From: Bacteroidota bacterium
GTDB lineage: Bacteria > Bacteroidota > Ignavibacteria > SZUA-365
Reading direction: 5' to 3'
Assembly: GCA_018224415.1 (NCBI GenBank)
Contig: JAGTUZ010000292.1
Coordinates: forward strand, 1-13,456
DNA: 13,456 nucleotides
In this document: piece by piece, positions 1 through 6,855 of the stretch
How the letters are laid out: each line of letters opens with the position of its first letter
How positions within the stretch are numbered: position 1 is the stretch's first letter
Position numbers and translations under genes: made by a program
Notes under the pieces: generated by a model
Databases searched by the model: none
The model's input: only the letters and a program-made list of their open reading frames with translations
Told to the model about the DNA's origin: nothing

Positions 1-979
1 CGAATTCGTACCAGCGGGGTGAGGACCGGTTGCCGTCACCGGGCAGGAAACCGCGTGTATCCCATTCTCCATTTTGACTGCGTCTGAGGATTTCGAAACC
101 GAAATTCTGTAGTTCGGTTTCGGTTTTCCACCGCAGACGGACGTACGAGTCCATCTGCCGTACGTCGAACGCCGAGAGTTCCACGGGAAGCGGCTGCAGG
201 GCCACGCTGTTGGTGTACACGAGATCGTCCAATCGGAGCACGCAATTGTTGCTGGGAGAGGCCGCCGCATAAAACATGAAAGAGTCGATCTCCGTTGTGT
301 CCGGAAGTCCGGCTCCGGGCACGTCGTTGGCAACGAGAACTCCGTCGATCCACAGATCCCAACTGAACGACGGGAGTGACTGTGAAGTCGCATGGGCGTA
401 AGTGATGCCCAGCGCGGAGTTGTTGGCATACACTTCAAGCAGATGCACGCTGTCGGTGCTCATCGGTCTTGGTGAGAGTGCGTCCCAGGTGCCGGAGCGG
501 CGAACCGAAAGCGTCAGTCTGGTTGTGTCGTTGGTCCACTTCAGCGCGGCGAAGACCTGGCTTCCACTGAAACCGAGGTTGTCGCTGAAGCAATTCCCGT
601 TGCCACAGAAAAAGTACACGTCGCCTGCCCCACCGCTGACAATCATTTTCGCCTGGAAAGTGAAGCCGAAGCCGCTGCTGAAATCGTGCCATTGAAGCTT
701 GTTGATCGATGAGCCGGAGGGTGCGGCGAGCGCGCACTCACTGTCTGATCCAAGCTGCGTATTGCCTGGATTCTGCATCGCCACGCTGCCACCCTGCGTG
801 CCGATGCGGACGCGGGCTCCGCCGGACGCGGGGGTGGGCAGGAAACTGCTGCTCGCACCCGACGTGTGGGTGCCGGTAGCGCTTCCGAAATCATAATTCC
901 ATGGTTGCGCATGGACGGGAACGAAGGCAAAAAGGAATACGACGAACGCTGCGACGAAACGGAAGTCCGTGGTCTTCAT
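1..979 (-). CDS. Secreted protein with T9SS-type pre-tail region (3' end beyond window)
   Basis: The reading frame is open from ATG at 979 to the window edge (326 codons, no stop), so the C-terminus is missing. A ribosome site AGGGAG lies at 986-991. Residues 1-24 form a signal peptide (Lys near the N-terminus, hydrophobic stretch, VHA then QPW). Residues about 25-260 are Gly/Ser/Thr-rich, with alternating beta-like segments and a WDLWIDG element, like the jelly-roll (LamG/concanavalin-like) modules of secreted proteins; the exact family is not recognised. Residues about 263-326 (PLPVELSAFDV, LRWKTETELQNFGFEILRR, GFLPGDGN) match the segment that in Bacteroidota, Ignavibacteria and Kapabacteria precedes the type IX sorting tail. 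That tail itself would lie outside the window, so T9SS export is inferred. It lies 126 bp downstream of the amzA stop on the same strand, probably as a separate unit. Binding or surface function is unknown. Confidence 0.85.
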   Translation of the reverse strand, partial: MKTTDFRFVAAFVVFLFAFVPVHAQPWNYDFGSATGTHTSGASSSFLPTPASGGARVRIGTQGGSVAMQNPGNTQLGSDSECALAAPSGSSINKLQWHDFSSGFGFTFQAKMIVSGGAGDVYFFCGNGNCFSDNLGFSGSQVFAALKWTNDTTRLTLSVRRSGTWDALSPRPMSTDSVHLLEVYANNSALGITYAHATSQSLPSFSWDLWIDGVLVANDVPGAGLPDTTEIDSFMFYAAASPSNNCVLRLDDLVYTNSVALQPLPVELSAFDVRQMDSYVRLRWKTETELQNFGFEILRRSQNGEWDTRGFLPGDGNRSSPRWYEF

Positions 980-1105
980 GATATTCTCCCTGTTACTGCG
1001 GTATGTCGGGCGCCAACTCCCTCGGCGCTGTGGTCGCGGTTGCGGTCGGTCCTGCGGCGTGCTGCTCCCTGTACGCCTGCCCGGACCTATGTCAACGTAC
1101 GGGTG
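980..1105. other. Intergenic gap between amzA and the secreted protein
   Basis: This 126-bp gap contains the ribosome site of the downstream gene. A TTGACA hexamer on the minus strand (1090-1095) has no recognisable -10 partner at 16-18 bp. No terminator with a U tract is visible, so whether transcription of the upstream set continues through is open. Confidence 0.4.
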
Positions 1106-1639
1106 TCATAGTACGGAGTTCAGATGATCGCGGCAAGGCAAACAGAAGTCCGGTGGCTTTAAATCAATATCTTCCACGTAGGTGGAGGAGTTCATCACGC
1201 AGGGGTAGTCCAGGCAGTGACGCAGTCCGTATGTGTGCCCGAGTTCGTGCAGTGCTTCCTTCAGGCAACGCTCTGCCAGAATTTCGCCCGAGCGGGGGAG
1301 GCCGTAGAATTCGTTGTGCAGGCGGAAGGTGGAGAACACGGCTGCGCGGTTGTTGACCTGGGCCTGGCCGAAAACGAAGGTGAGGACCGGCACGAAGAGG
1401 TCGAAGGACGTGATGCCGAGCAGACGGCTGGACGATAGTTCGGAGCGACCGAGCAGAAGGGTGAGGACGGAAGTGGAGTGGTATTGCTTGCGTGAACCGT
1501 CGAGCGCAACGTCGATGTCAAGTGGATGCATGACAACACTCGCGGTTACAGGCAATACGCGTTCGATACCTGCCTTGAGGTCTTCGAGCCGGATATCCCT
1601 CGGATGGGCTCCCAGTGGTATGATGGAGACGTCCCGCAT
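1106..1639 (-). CDS. amzA: Archaemetzincin-family zinc metallopeptidase
   Basis: A 177-residue protein, a normal length for prokaryotic archaemetzincins. The diagnostic motif is complete: HELGHTYGLRHC at residues 131-142 (H131, E132, H135 and H141 for the catalytic zinc), then C142, C147, M149 (the Met-turn), and C166/C169 (CLPC) for the second, structural zinc. The family pattern is HExxHxxGx3Cx4CxMx17CxxC; here 16 residues separate Met149 and Cys166, one fewer than the usual count. The N-terminus (VSIIPLG) also fits the family. No signal peptide is seen, so it is presumably cytoplasmic. Archaemetzincins are proposed aminopeptidases, but their physiological role in bacteria is poorly known. 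The ATG is preceded by AGGGG, which falls in the 9-bp gap after the regulator stop, so the gene is probably last in that operon. No sequence feature ties its substrate to the two-component system. Confidence 0.93.
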   Translation of the reverse strand: MRDVSIIPLGAHPRDIRLEDLKAGIERVLPVTASVVMHPLDIDVALDGSRKQYHSTSVLTLLLGRSELSSSRLLGITSFDLFVPVLTFVFGQAQVNNRAAVFSTFRLHNEFYGLPRSGEILAERCLKEALHELGHTYGLRHCLDYPCVMNSSTYVEDIDLKPPDFCLPCRDHLNSVL

Positions 1640-1648
1640 GCACCCCTG

Positions 1649-3007
1649 TTATTCCGGACGTTTCAATCCGTATTTCTCGATCTTGTTGTACAGGGTGACA
1701 CGGTCGATGCCGAGTTGCTCGGCGCTGCGCGTGATGTTCCAGCCATGGGACTCCAGTGTCCGCAGGATAAACTCCTTTTCGATCTCCGCGAGCGTGGTAT
1801 TGCGTGTGCCGGCGGTGGCGCGGCCGACCTGGACAGGCAGGTCGTCGGGCGCGATCGCCGAGCCTTGGTTGATGACGAGGGCGCGTTCGAGCGCATTTTC
1901 CAGTTCGCGGACATTTCCCGGCCAGTTGTGGGTGAGCAGCACGTCCATCGCGTCCGACCTCAGTTCCGGGACAGGTTTGTTCATCGCCTTTGCGTGTTGT
2001 TCAATGAAATGTCGCGCAAGGAGGGGAATGTCGGCACGGCGGTCCCGAAGGGGAGGCAAGAGAATCGTGAATACATTGATGCGGTAGTAGAGATCCTCGC
2101 GGAAGCGTGCGTGTTTGACTTCCTCCTCCAGATCGAGATTCGTCGCGCAGATGAGACGGAAGTCGGCCTTGACAAGCCTCTCGCCGCCGATGCGATGGAA
2201 CTCCTTGTCCTGGAGCACGCGCAGCAGGTCCACCTGCGATTTGAGTCCGAGCGTGCCGATCTCGTCGAGAAACAGCGTGCCGCCCTGCGCCATTTCGAAT
2301 TTCCCCTTGCGGCGGTATTGCGCGCCCGTGAAGGCGCCTTTTTCGTGTCCGAACAATTCACTTTCGAGCAGGGTTTCGGGAATGGCGCCACAGTTGACGG
2401 GAATCAGGGGGAAGTAGCGCCGTCGGCTGTTCATGTGGATGGCGCGGGCGATGAGTTCCTTGCCCGTGCCGCTTTCTCCGAGGATCAGCACGGTGGAATC
2501 CGTGGGCGCGACGGTTTTCACAAGCTCGAGAACCTTCTGCATCTGCGGGCTTTGCCCGATGATGTCGTCGACGTACTGCAATTGATCGAGGCTTTCCCGC
2601 ATGGCTTTGTTTTCACGCAGCAGGCGAATGTTTTCGACGGCCTTGCGCACAAGATGCGAGAGTTCGTCGGGATCCACGGGTTTGGTGGTGTAATCGAAGG
2701 CACCGGCCTTGAGCGCGCGAACGGCAGTGTCGACCGTTGCGAAGGCAGTGATGATAATGATGATCACATCGCTGTTGAATTCACGGATACGGTCCTGCAA
2801 CGCGAGACCGTCCATGCCCGGCATCTTGATGTCGAGCAGAATGATGTCGATGGTGCCTTCCTGGAGCCGCTGCAGCGCCTCGGCGGCGTTTTGCGCGGTC
2901 ACCATGGTGTACCCATCGTCTTCGAACCATGCTTCCAGTGACTGGCGGACGCTCGCTTCGTCGTCCACGATCATGATGGTGATGTCGGAGGGATCGAAGG
3001 CACTCAT
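1649..3007 (-). CDS. Sigma-54-dependent response regulator, NtrC family
   Basis: A 452-residue three-domain regulator. The receiver (about 9-125) has acidic pair D15/D16, phospho-acceptor D59 in LLDIKMPG, T87 and K109. The AAA+ domain (about 148-375) is fully canonical: Walker A GESGTGKE 177-184, GAFTGA 224-229 for sigma-54 contact, Walker B GTLFLDE 243-249, arginine-finger region FREDLYYR 302-309, and sensor II WPGNVRELEN 362-371. The Fis-type helix-turn-helix lies at about 409-447 (ITRSAEQLGIDRVTLYNKIEKYG). It should bind enhancer sites and activate sigma-54 promoters when phosphorylated. Its start overlaps the kinase stop (ATGA, 3004-3007), with AGGAGA just upstream, so the pair is translationally coupled and almost certainly cognate. 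The target is not shown directly, but a sigma-54-like element and palindromes upstream of this gene set (8589-8798) make autoregulation of the redox module likely. Confidence 0.96.
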   Translation of the reverse strand: MSAFDPSDITIMIVDDEASVRQSLEAWFEDDGYTMVTAQNAAEALQRLQEGTIDIILLDIKMPGMDGLALQDRIREFNSDVIIIIITAFATVDTAVRALKAGAFDYTTKPVDPDELSHLVRKAVENIRLLRENKAMRESLDQLQYVDDIIGQSPQMQKVLELVKTVAPTDSTVLILGESGTGKELIARAIHMNSRRRYFPLIPVNCGAIPETLLESELFGHEKGAFTGAQYRRKGKFEMAQGGTLFLDEIGTLGLKSQVDLLRVLQDKEFHRIGGERLVKADFRLICATNLDLEEEVKHARFREDLYYRINVFTILLPPLRDRRADIPLLARHFIEQHAKAMNKPVPELRSDAMDVLLTHNWPGNVRELENALERALVINQGSAIAPDDLPVQVGRATAGTRNTTLAEIEKEFILRTLESHGWNITRSAEQLGIDRVTLYNKIEKYGLKRPE

Positions 3008-4611
3008 GCGTTCTCCTGGCGATATGAGGCGGGACCGTTGATGGGAAGAGTGATTGTGAAAGCGGATCCCTTTCCAGGGGTGCTCTCGACGTCGATGCGT
3101 CCGTCGTGGTTTTGTATGATGCCGAAGGCGACGGATAGCCCGAGTCCGGTGCCATGGCCCTCTTCCTTGGTTGTGAAGAACGGCTCGAAAATCCGTCGCT
3201 GGTCCTCTTCGTCGATACCCACGCCGGTGTCGGCAATACGGATGACGGCGTTTCCGTTCTCCCGATGCAGCGACACCGACAGGCGTCCGCCTTCGTGCAT
3301 CGCTTCGATAGCGTTGATGATGATGGCCAGCACGGCCTGCTGCACCTGGCTCTGGTCGCAGGTGGCGTAGAGATTCTCGGTGGGGACGTGCACGTCGAGA
3401 TTGATTTCGTACAGGTCGATCTTGTGATGCACAAGCCGGAGTGTTTTCTCGATCACCTCGTTGAGATCCGCCTGACGGTACTCGCCCTCGCGTCCACGTG
3501 CGAAGAACAGCAGGTTCTTGACGATGTCCCCACAGCGCTTTGTTTCATCGGCGATGAGATGAATATCCTTCTGCATCGCAACGCAGCGCTCCTCGCTGAA
3601 ATCACGCGTCGCCAGACGCTTCTCGGTCAGACGCGCGTATGTGAGGATGCCGGCCAGGGGATTGTTGAGTTCGTGGGCAATGACGGAACTCAGCTTCCCG
3701 AGCGAGGCCATTTTCTCCATGTGCAGGATCTGCGCCTGCACCTTGTTGAGTTCTTCGGTCTTGGCGGCGACCTTGTCTTCGAGCGTGTTCGACCATTCCA
3801 TCAGCTGCCCTTTGGTACGCAGCAGTTCATGTGCCATGCGATTGAAGGATTTGACCAGCAGGCCGAGTTCATCCTTCCGCGTGAGAGGGATTTTGTAGGC
3901 GAGATCGCCGGTGGCGAGACGGTGGGTCCCTGCGATGACCGAATGCACGGGCTTGTGTACAAAAAAGTAGATGAAAATCGATGATACCACAGCCAGCAGA
4001 AGGAAGGTCGCGAATACCGACGCGATGACGCCGTTGCGAAGCGTCGCGGCATGCTGGTCCATGCTCACGAGCGACATCTGCACATCGAGTACGCCAAGGA
4101 CGGTCTGCTCCGGCGGATGGGCGTGGCAGGGCGCCGTCGAGCACGACGGCATATTGCTGATCGGCGTGATGAGGCCGAGGACCCGGTGTCCGTTTCCCGC
4201 CTTGTAGATGCGCAGGTATTCCTGGCTGCTGGTCTGGGTGAAATCGCTGCTGCCCCCATGGCATGGCGCGCAGGCGAGATCGTCTGTTGACACGACGCGG
4301 TTCACTTCGGCGGGATCCGAAGAATAGGCGATGCGGCCATCCTTGTCATAGAGACTGATCGACTCGATCTCCGGCGCCGAACCGATGGAGTTGATGGTTT
4401 CCTGGACAACCTCCGGGTGGTTGTCCTGCATGCCCTGGTGCAGCGCGATCTTGGCGAAAGTGCTCGCGCGTTGGGCGCAGTCGTGGATGGTCCGTTCCAT
4501 GATCGTGTTCTGCGCATCGACACGGACATAGACCACTCCTACCGTCACGACGATCAGAGCGATAAAAAGAAAGGTGATGAGTTTGAAGGCGAGTGTGTGA
4601 TACAGATGCAT
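3004..4611 (-). CDS. Membrane sensor histidine kinase with periplasmic c-haem motifs
   Basis: A 535-residue kinase. TM1 is at residues 9-28; the periplasmic domain at about 30-192 has a PAS-like strand (ISLYDKDGRIAYSSDP), a CAPCH motif at 114-118 (CxxCH, canonical c-haem) and a CSTAPCH motif at 157-163 (CX4CH, a rarer haem form). TM2 is at about 195-217. A HAMP domain (about 218-270), a coiled coil (about 271-300) and a HisKA H-box (VIAHELNNPLAGI, His313) follow. The ATPase domain has N433 (N-box), DTGVGI 461-466, FEPFF 475-479 and GHGTGLGL 485-492. All catalytic boxes are intact. Periplasmic haem sensing of redox state or a gas ligand is known for related Geobacter sensors and is inferred here. 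The start has AGGAGA 8 nt upstream. The gene sits 74 bp after the GcvH-like gene and overlaps its regulator, which places redox sensing beside the NrfD/ferredoxin genes. Confidence 0.95.
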   Translation of the reverse strand: MHLYHTLAFKLITFLFIALIVVTVGVVYVRVDAQNTIMERTIHDCAQRASTFAKIALHQGMQDNHPEVVQETINSIGSAPEIESISLYDKDGRIAYSSDPAEVNRVVSTDDLACAPCHGGSSDFTQTSSQEYLRIYKAGNGHRVLGLITPISNMPSCSTAPCHAHPPEQTVLGVLDVQMSLVSMDQHAATLRNGVIASVFATFLLLAVVSSIFIYFFVHKPVHSVIAGTHRLATGDLAYKIPLTRKDELGLLVKSFNRMAHELLRTKGQLMEWSNTLEDKVAAKTEELNKVQAQILHMEKMASLGKLSSVIAHELNNPLAGILTYARLTEKRLATRDFSEERCVAMQKDIHLIADETKRCGDIVKNLLFFARGREGEYRQADLNEVIEKTLRLVHHKIDLYEINLDVHVPTENLYATCDQSQVQQAVLAIIINAIEAMHEGGRLSVSLHRENGNAVIRIADTGVGIDEEDQRRIFEPFFTTKEEGHGTGLGLSVAFGIIQNHDGRIDVESTPGKGSAFTITLPINGPASYRQENA

Positions 4612-4640
4612 GCCGGACGTCTCCTGTGCTGTCCGACAGT

Positions 4641-4669
4641 AATCTAGCGAACCCCGTGTTCCCTATCAA
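4641..4669 (-). promoter_or_regulatory. Candidate sigma-70-type promoter for the kinase-regulator pair
   Basis: Reading the minus strand, TTGATA (4669-4664) and TAGATT (4646-4641) are separated by exactly 17 bp, a 5/6 and 4/6 match to the -35 and -10 consensus. The predicted start would be near 4635, giving a leader of about 24 nt that holds the ribosome site. An 11-bp palindrome CTGTC-C-GACAG (4629-4639) sits at the predicted start and could be an operator. Computed from consensus by eye only; an internal promoter would let the regulators be made at a basal level. Confidence 0.35.
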
Positions 4670-4685
4670 GATTCAGTTCAAGACC

Positions 4686-5474
4686 TTATTCTCCTCCAAT
4701 ATACCCGCTGACGAGCTTCCAGTACCGCTCGCGCCCGAGCAGCTCGGGCAGCGAAGCGACCGGGGTTCCTCCATCGTTGAGGCAGAGGCCGACGCGGTCG
4801 ATGCCCTCTTCCAGGGTTCGGCGCAGACGTGCAGTCATGGATGTCTCGTGCCGCTGGATGCGTCGCGCATGCACGGCAGGGGAATAGACCCGGGCTGTCG
4901 CCAGCGTGCCGACGGCGGGAGAAAGGGTGAGGAGACAGCCGTCGGTGTAGGGAGACGTGCGCAGCTTGTCCATCGAATCGATGTGTTCACCGCTGCGGCA
5001 GATGACAACACCGGAAACAGGAGCGGGAAGAGGAAGCGTTTTATTCCACGCGTAGACCCATCCAAATGCTTCCCCCTCCCGCACTTCACTTCTGTTTGCA
5101 ACGGTCACCAGCTGTGCGTTTTCCGGGAGCAGGCCGACAGCGAACGCGTCGAGCCCGATACGGACCATGCCCGCGGCGGTCTGCCGCACCCACACATGCC
5201 GCGACGAGTAACGGGCGGCATCGCAGATCGGGATCTCGCGCAACGGCATGAGTAGTGGCTGCAGGATGTCCGGCAGATCGTCCCACTCCGGAAACGGCAC
5301 GGTACTCAGTGAAAGACCTTGTTCGTCCTCTCCGCATACCGAGTTGTCATCGCGCAGGGCGGCGTCGAGAGGACAGTGTTCGCAATCGAACCCGCGGTCG
5401 CACAGCTTGTAATTGAGAACGCCCGCATCGACCCATACGCAATGTTCACTCACGATATCTATTTCTTTGTTCAT
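4686..5474 (-). CDS. Soluble GcvH-like (lipoyl-fold) protein with N-terminal Cys motif
   Basis: A 262-residue protein from ATG 5474 (an in-frame extension to 5624 is possible, but its sequence is not protein-like; no strong ribosome site is seen). Residues 1-40 hold C12, C25, C31 and C34 within CVWVDAG...KLCDRGFDCEHC, a likely metal or Fe-S site. Residues about 88-186 match the glycine-cleavage H fold (RHVWVR, VRIGLDAFA, PAPVSGVV, SPYTDGCLLTL). The H-protein lysine that carries lipoate aligns, ungapped from PVSG, with N144; a Lys follows at 145. Lipoylation is therefore doubtful. The C-terminal 75 residues are unassigned. At 262 residues it is about twice a true GcvH (near 130), and no GcvP or GcvT is nearby, so a role in glycine cleavage is unlikely. 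It lies between the NrfD subunit (153 bp upstream) and the kinase (74 bp downstream), which suggests a part or partner of the redox complex. Confidence 0.8.
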   Translation of the reverse strand: MNKEIDIVSEHCVWVDAGVLNYKLCDRGFDCEHCPLDAALRDDNSVCGEDEQGLSLSTVPFPEWDDLPDILQPLLMPLREIPICDAARYSSRHVWVRQTAAGMVRIGLDAFAVGLLPENAQLVTVANRSEVREGEAFGWVYAWNKTLPLPAPVSGVVICRSGEHIDSMDKLRTSPYTDGCLLTLSPAVGTLATARVYSPAVHARRIQRHETSMTARLRRTLEEGIDRVGLCLNDGGTPVASLPELLGRERYWKLVSGYIGGE

Positions 5475-5583
5475 CGATGGCTCATGCTGGGGTTCGTTGT
5501 TGAGGGATCGTTGTATGCATGTTTCACTTACCGCATACACCTCGTGTCTCGTCTGATTCGTTTCCCGTCTTCGATGGTCAGCA

Positions 5584-5619
5584 TTCCTGCGGAGCGACCA
5601 CACGGCCACCCCGCAGGAA
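5584..5619 (-). other. Intercistronic stem-loop after the NrfD gene
   Basis: Perfect 9-bp inverted repeat, TTCCTGCGG (5584-5592) and CCGCAGGAA (5611-5619), with an 18-nt loop, starting 8 nt after the NrfD stop. No U tract follows on the minus strand, so it is a poor intrinsic terminator. An mRNA-stabilising or processing hairpin that lowers downstream expression is more likely. The loop also contains the sigma-54-like element listed separately. Confidence 0.5.
5593..5608 (-). promoter_or_regulatory. Weak sigma-54-like element before the soluble GcvH-like gene
   Basis: Minus strand TGGCCGTGTGGTCGCT keeps the GG-N10-GC geometry of sigma-54 promoters (TGGCAC-N5-TTGCW) and matches TGGC, the T and the GC. 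It sits wholly inside the loop of the 5584-5619 inverted repeat. The predicted start is near 5582, which leaves a leader of about 108 nt before ATG 5474. Could be chance in GC-rich DNA. Confidence 0.22.
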
Positions 5620-5627
5620 CACATCGA

Positions 5628-6845
5628 TCAATGCCTGTTCAGACCGGGCACAGGTCTCGCATGCATGGCATGGGGTCCGCTGTTTTCCGGTTTGGTGTCG
5701 AGGCGCAGCACGGTCTCTTCCTCATGATCCGGGAAGATCGGCAGGTATTTCACCGCCAGGCCAAACAACACGAAGCCGAGGGTGACGATGGAAATGGTCA
5801 CCATCAGTTCGCCGATCCCGGGGAAATAGGAGACGCCGAAGTTTTCACGATAATACGCCTCGAGCGAGGTCATGGTCACGTTGAGGCGGTTGGTCATGAA
5901 GCCGAGCACGACGCTGAACGCGCTGAAGAACATTCCCTGGCGGGAGCGTCCCCAGTTGCGGAGATTGAAAAGGATCAGCGGGATGATCAGCATCAAGCTT
6001 ACTTCGAGATACAGCATCATCGTTTCGAAGCTGCCGTCGAAGAGGAAGCCAAGGGCGTCGCGACGCACGAGATCGATGCCGCGCATCGTGAAATACACCA
6101 GGAGGACGCCGATCATCATCTTCGACAGGTCACGGAGCAACGGCGTTTCCAGGGTTTTCTGGAAGGCGCGTGCGCTCAGGTATGATTCGACCACCGTCAT
6201 GCCCAGACCCACTGCCACCGCGCTGATGAAGAAGAACACAGGGAGCATGGGGGAGTACCAGTACGGATGCATTTTCTGCGGCACGATCAGGTACAGCGAG
6301 CCGAGGGAAGACTGATGGAGCATCGACAGCAGAATGCCGAGGATGATGAGCACAGGGGTAACGTACTTGATGACCTTCAGCGCCTTTTGCAGGCGGAAGC
6401 GCTCCAGAACCACTGGTGAGAATTCCAGCGCGAGCACCGAGGTGTAAATCATCACGCACATCGCGACTTCGAAGAGCACCGAATGCGGGTTCTGGTAGAT
6501 CAGCGCATGCCAGATCGACCAGGGACGACCGAGATCGAACAGCAGTCCGACGATCACCAGACAGTAGCCCAGGAAGGCGGTCAGGATGGCCGGTCGCACG
6601 ACGGGTTCAAAGCGTTTGATGTGGAAGACATGGACGATGCCCGCCAGGGTAAATCCGCCGGCGGCCAGTCCGACACCGGTCACGACGTCGAAGCCGATCC
6701 AGAGTCCCCAGGGGGTCTCGTCAGTCAGGTTGGTTGATGCACCGAGGCCCCAGCCGAAGCGGATCACCGTAGTGACGAGTCCGCCAAGGAGGAAAAGCCC
6801 GGCAGTGGCTTTCCAGAATGTGATGCGGGAAAGAAACTGTTTCAT
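5628..6845 (-). CDS. NrfD/HybB-family integral membrane quinone-linked subunit
   Basis: A 405-residue polytopic protein with about ten hydrophobic spans. ATG 6845 was chosen because GAGGAGG lies just upstream, inside the end of the ferredoxin gene (10-bp gap); longer in-frame starts lose this. Signature segments are GLGASTNLTDETPWGLWIGF (34-52, closest in style to HybB of hydrogenase-2), VVTGVGLAAGGF (54-65), LFDLGRPW (102-109), and NRLNVTMTSLEAYY near 319-332. NrfD-family proteins carry no cofactor of their own; they oxidise or reduce quinones and pass electrons to a partnered four-cluster ferredoxin, in some complexes coupled to proton movement. The cytoplasmic or periplasmic tail (372-405) is charged and His-containing. 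Together with the adjacent HybA-like subunit it forms a standard pair, but no hydrogenase, molybdopterin or cytochrome subunit is present in the window, so the electron donor or acceptor is unknown. Confidence 0.92.
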   Translation of the reverse strand: MKQFLSRITFWKATAGLFLLGGLVTTVIRFGWGLGASTNLTDETPWGLWIGFDVVTGVGLAAGGFTLAGIVHVFHIKRFEPVVRPAILTAFLGYCLVIVGLLFDLGRPWSIWHALIYQNPHSVLFEVAMCVMIYTSVLALEFSPVVLERFRLQKALKVIKYVTPVLIILGILLSMLHQSSLGSLYLIVPQKMHPYWYSPMLPVFFFISAVAVGLGMTVVESYLSARAFQKTLETPLLRDLSKMMIGVLLVYFTMRGIDLVRRDALGFLFDGSFETMMLYLEVSLMLIIPLILFNLRNWGRSRQGMFFSAFSVVLGFMTNRLNVTMTSLEAYYRENFGVSYFPGIGELMVTISIVTLGFVLFGLAVKYLPIFPDHEEETVLRLDTKPENSGPHAMHARPVPGLNRH

Positions 6846-6855
6846 GGGGTCCTCC

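Noticed and set aside
1526..2941. Long plus-strand open frame (471 codons) antisense to the first regulator
   Set aside because: Its composition and lack of any domain fit a shadow of the codon bias of the minus-strand regulator, whose motifs are complete.
4686..5474. True glycine cleavage H protein (gcvH)
   Set aside because: Twice the normal length, lipoyl lysine out of register, N-terminal Cys motif, and no gcvP or gcvT nearby.
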